Positions 39,187-41,406 of a stretch of 41,406 nucleotides of DNA are shown here, piece by piece. Both the position numbers and the translations under genes were made by a program. The number at the start of each line of letters is the position of its first letter. The stretch's first letter is position 1. The notes under the pieces are model-generated. The model saw only the letters and a list, made by a program, of their open reading frames with translations, had not been told where the DNA came from and made no database searches. The DNA comes from JACOVP01 sp964390715 (GTDB taxonomy: Archaea > Nanobdellota > Nanobdellia > SCGC-AAA011-G17 > UBA489): assembly GCA_964390715.1 (NCBI GenBank), contig CAYMIM010000030.1, positions 1 through 41,406 of the forward strand, written 5' to 3'.

Positions 39187-40476
39187 TTAAGGGATACAAA
39201 GTGATAGAAAAACTGAGAATCCATCATTGCTTCCTAATACCCTTGCGTCTGGAAGAACTATCTTGGGAGTAACATATTGCTGATCGCTATACAAAGGAAT
39301 TGCTGACGAAGATACTTTCTTTTCCATAAGTTTATAATTCAAATCAGAATATACAGAAACAATGCCACGATTAGTTACACCGATGAGATAAAAATGATTT
39401 GCCTGAAAGGCATCTATCTTCGCAATTACAAGACCTGTAAGACTATTAATAGTAACAAGATAATAAATACCGCCTCCAGTCAGGTTTTGGATACCTAATA
39501 ACTGAGTTCCTAAGCGAGTAGATAAAGAAAATGCGTCAACACCTTTAGGAAGAAGCATATTGCTATTAGAGGAAGGAAGATAGATATTAAAGAAACTAAC
39601 TTGATTTGCATAGTTATCCAGCTGAATAAAACCAATATTTGGTAAAGTTCTAACAAATGAAAATTGCGGGAAAGGAAAGGTAACCCTATTGGTAAAATAA
39701 GCCTGTCCATAGGCACAATCATCAACTGCTGCCGATAGTAAGGAGCAAGAATCATAAATTAATTTAGTATATGGAATATCATTATATGCTAAATAAAGTC
39801 TATTTTGTGATGAGGATGTAACAATCCCATAAAAAGTTCCTCCTACTGCAACGGTCGTTACTGTCTTAGTATTTGTACATCCATTAGTGGTTAAAGTGCA
39901 ACGATTGATGTCGAAAGATTGAGGAACAGTAGAGTACTCGATCCAAAACAAATCTTGACCAGTTAAAGTAGCGAACAAAGAAGGAGTATATTTATTAAAA
40001 AGACTGTTTCTACTAATTAAAAATCCATTATCATCTGGAGTATTAAAAATTCCATCACTTCCCACATCATAAAGATAGAGTTCATATTTACTGGAAGTGT
40101 AACTATAAAGAAACACGGTAAAGTAACGAGAGTCTAATAATTCCATATCGATATAGAATGAGTTTGGAGACAATCCAAGTCGTTGTGCAATTACAGCAGT
40201 AACATCTAAAGATTTGCAATAAGGAATTACGGGAGCTGGTAAAGGAGGAATTACGGGAGCTGGTAAAGGAGAAGGATTTGGGGTTACTGGAGCTTGAAGC
40301 GGAGGAGGAATTGTTAAAGGACTTGTTGGAGTATTTGTTTGAGCTGCACCAAGTCTAGATGATCGGGCAAGATTGCCGCTAACACTACTTGTGTCAGTAG
40401 TACTAAGGTCAAAGAAAAACACCGCTACAAGAATTACTGCTAGAAGAGTAAATACTTGCCAATGTTCTTTTCCCAT
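39187..40476 (-). CDS. Proline-rich exported protein, possible beta-propeller
   Basis: I chose ATG 40476 (429 residues) over an upstream in-frame start because a long TATATATATA tract is centred about 29 bases before it. The protein has a signal/anchor segment (about 6-23), a Pro/Ala/Thr linker with tandem PLPAPVIP (about 55-90), then a strand-rich domain with repeated 40-60-residue units (ELYLYDVGSDGIFNTPDDNG, NRCTLTTNGCTN, YDSCSLLSAAVDDCAYG), which suggests a beta-propeller. It is probably surface-exposed. No enzymatic motif is seen. Confidence 0.75.
   Translation of the reverse strand: MGKEHWQVFTLLAVILVAVFFFDLSTTDTSSVSGNLARSSRLGAAQTNTPTSPLTIPPPLQAPVTPNPSPLPAPVIPPLPAPVIPYCKSLDVTAVIAQRLGLSPNSFYIDMELLDSRYFTVFLYSYTSSKYELYLYDVGSDGIFNTPDDNGFLISRNSLFNKYTPSLFATLTGQDLFWIEYSTVPQSFDINRCTLTTNGCTNTKTVTTVAVGGTFYGIVTSSSQNRLYLAYNDIPYTKLIYDSCSLLSAAVDDCAYGQAYFTNRVTFPFPQFSFVRTLPNIGFIQLDNYANQVSFFNIYLPSSNSNMLLPKGVDAFSLSTRLGTQLLGIQNLTGGGIYYLVTINSLTGLVIAKIDAFQANHFYLIGVTNRGIVSVYSDLNYKLMEKKVSSSAIPLYSDQQYVTPKIVLPDARVLGSNDGFSVFLSLCIP
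40224..40271. repeat. 24-base tandem duplication in a proline-rich linker
   Basis: Two adjacent copies of a 24-base unit (GAATTACGGGAGCTGGTAAA plus GGAG) encode PLPAPVIP twice. The frame is kept, so this is linker expansion. Confidence 0.75.
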
Positions 40477-40567
40477 GATAAAAAGAGAGAAAACAGTTAT
40501 ATATATATAGTAGATACTCAAAAATAGATATTGTAGGATAAAATATAAATAAACTGTAAAACTTCAG

Positions 40568-41406
40568 TTAATGGCGTGTTAGCGTTCTTGGTTCGCCAGG
40601 CTGTTGTTGCATGCCCATATCTCTAGCGGTAAAGCGTAGTGAGCTACTACTTGAGCCCTTGCCGCCACGTTTGCGTACAGAGAAATAATGTAACGCTCCA
40701 AGAACAAATAAAACTACTAGGAAAACTAAGACCACTATGCCCCATCCAGAAGAGATCTTTGTTGTTGATGGAGTTGGTGTTGGTTCTTTGGTCGCTTCTT
40801 TCTTTTCTTCCTGTTGAGGAGTTTTTTGTATGCTTAATAATTTGATAGTCATGTCTGCTCTCTTGTTAAAGACCTGGTGAAGTGTTACAGCGATATCATC
40901 TGTGCCATCGCCGCTGACATCAATATTCTTCGTTTCTTGCGCGTTGACAGTCACATCAAAAGACTTGCTACCTCCAACAGTAAGTGTAGCGGACTTATCA
41001 GCGAAATCTTTGAAAGTAAGCATATAAGTTGCGTCACCTGTTTCACCAAGAGTAAAGGAAACACTTCCCGTTTTGGCAAGTAATCTGCTTTGGCCTTCTT
41101 CCGTAAGCATGCCTAAAGAAGAGGTTGATCCTGCTCCCACAAGAACAGTAGCTACAGGTGGCTTAAAGTCAGGGTTGACAAAAGGACTTGCGCTGTTAGG
41201 TATTTTTTTCACGATAGTGAAAGTAGAATTGGTAGTATCATTGACTAGACCAAAGTCGTCGATGGAGTAACAAGCAACGGAATAATCTCCGAGTTCTCTA
41301 GTATCTGTTGCAGTGAGTTCAATAGTGAAGTCTGTTGCTGTGGTAGCTCTCGTTGTATCTGTTTCTAAAGAATCGTACGTTGAAGTTATCGGAGTTTGGA
41401 TAGTCA
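40568..41406 (-). CDS. Membrane-anchored surface protein, N-terminus beyond the window
   Basis: The frame is open from the right edge, 279 codons visible. It reads as a strand-rich Ig-like end (SVACYSIDDFGLVNDTTNSTFTIV), a second beta domain (about GSVSFTLGETGDATYMLTF through VSGDGTDDIAVTLH), a Glu/Lys/Pro/Thr linker (EEKKEATKEPTPTPSTTKI), a membrane span (GIVVLVFLVVLFVLGALHYF) and a basic, Ser-rich, Gln/Pro-containing cytoplasmic tail. An internal GTG at 41212 could look like a start but the frame continues upstream in the same style. Type I topology with the bulk outside is likely. Confidence 0.82.
   Translation of the reverse strand, partial: TIQTPITSTYDSLETDTTRATTATDFTIELTATDTRELGDYSVACYSIDDFGLVNDTTNSTFTIVKKIPNSASPFVNPDFKPPVATVLVGAGSTSSLGMLTEEGQSRLLAKTGSVSFTLGETGDATYMLTFKDFADKSATLTVGGSKSFDVTVNAQETKNIDVSGDGTDDIAVTLHQVFNKRADMTIKLLSIQKTPQQEEKKEATKEPTPTPSTTKISSGWGIVVLVFLVVLFVLGALHYFSVRKRGGKGSSSSSLRFTARDMGMQQQPGEPRTLTRH

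Overview
The window is archaeal and most resembles a small-genome DPANN lineage of the Woesearchaeota/Pacearchaeota type. The grounds are archaeal-only components: a DnaG with the archaeal N-terminal region, RNA polymerase subunits Rpb4, D and N, ribosomal proteins L21e and L18e, RNase P protein Rnp4, Pth2, archaeal Elp3, Ogg2, a 7S-type SRP RNA and an intron-bearing tRNA. Most transcription units have a TATA-like box about 25-29 bases before the start codon, so leaderless transcripts look common. Shine-Dalgarno motifs appear mainly at genes with a longer leader or inside operons. The lineage is an inference from gene content and style, not from a tree.

Layout. 1-262: start of a repetitive Gly/Ala/Val/Thr protein running off the left edge. 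263-684: non-coding, with a candidate structured RNA or leader. 685-3321: dnaG, a one-span membrane protein and a possible PD-(D/E)XK-fold protein. 3270-3549: SRP RNA on the minus strand. 3557-5679: an unknown protein, then SppA and an RDD protein. 5720-7405: Elp3. 7416-9568: two overlapping genes for Cys-rich surface proteins. 9704-10934: rpl21e, rpb4, DUF655. 10997-14794: rps13, rps4, rps11, rpoD, tRNA-Leu, rpl18e, a 78-residue protein, rpl13, rps9.

14795-19595 is an accessory island lying between rps9 and rpoN, which are neighbours in most archaea. It holds a DinD/BRO-like protein, a DUF1016 N-terminal domain fused to a winged helix, a 38-residue protein, a DUF4258/YgiT-type toxin-antitoxin-like pair, a winged-helix regulator and a LAGLIDADG protein whose end overlaps rpoN. 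Three island promoters share the element TTAACTTCTCAAA exactly 13 bases before the TATA box. Two of them share a second element 14 bases further up. This common promoter architecture is the strongest candidate for an undescribed regulatory system here.

19596-28366 is housekeeping plus unknowns: rpoN, a transporter gene with an in-frame stop, a zinc-metallopeptidase-like gene, rnp4, lipoproteins, 5S rRNA, pth2 with a possible ribosome-hibernation factor, a PIN-domain gene and partner, a base-excision-repair operon (ogg2-nth) and a peroxiredoxin. 28417-41406 is a surface region: a 3270-residue multidomain protein, a DRG-like GTPase with degenerate motifs, a proline-rich exported protein, and a membrane-anchored surface protein whose N-terminus lies beyond the right edge.
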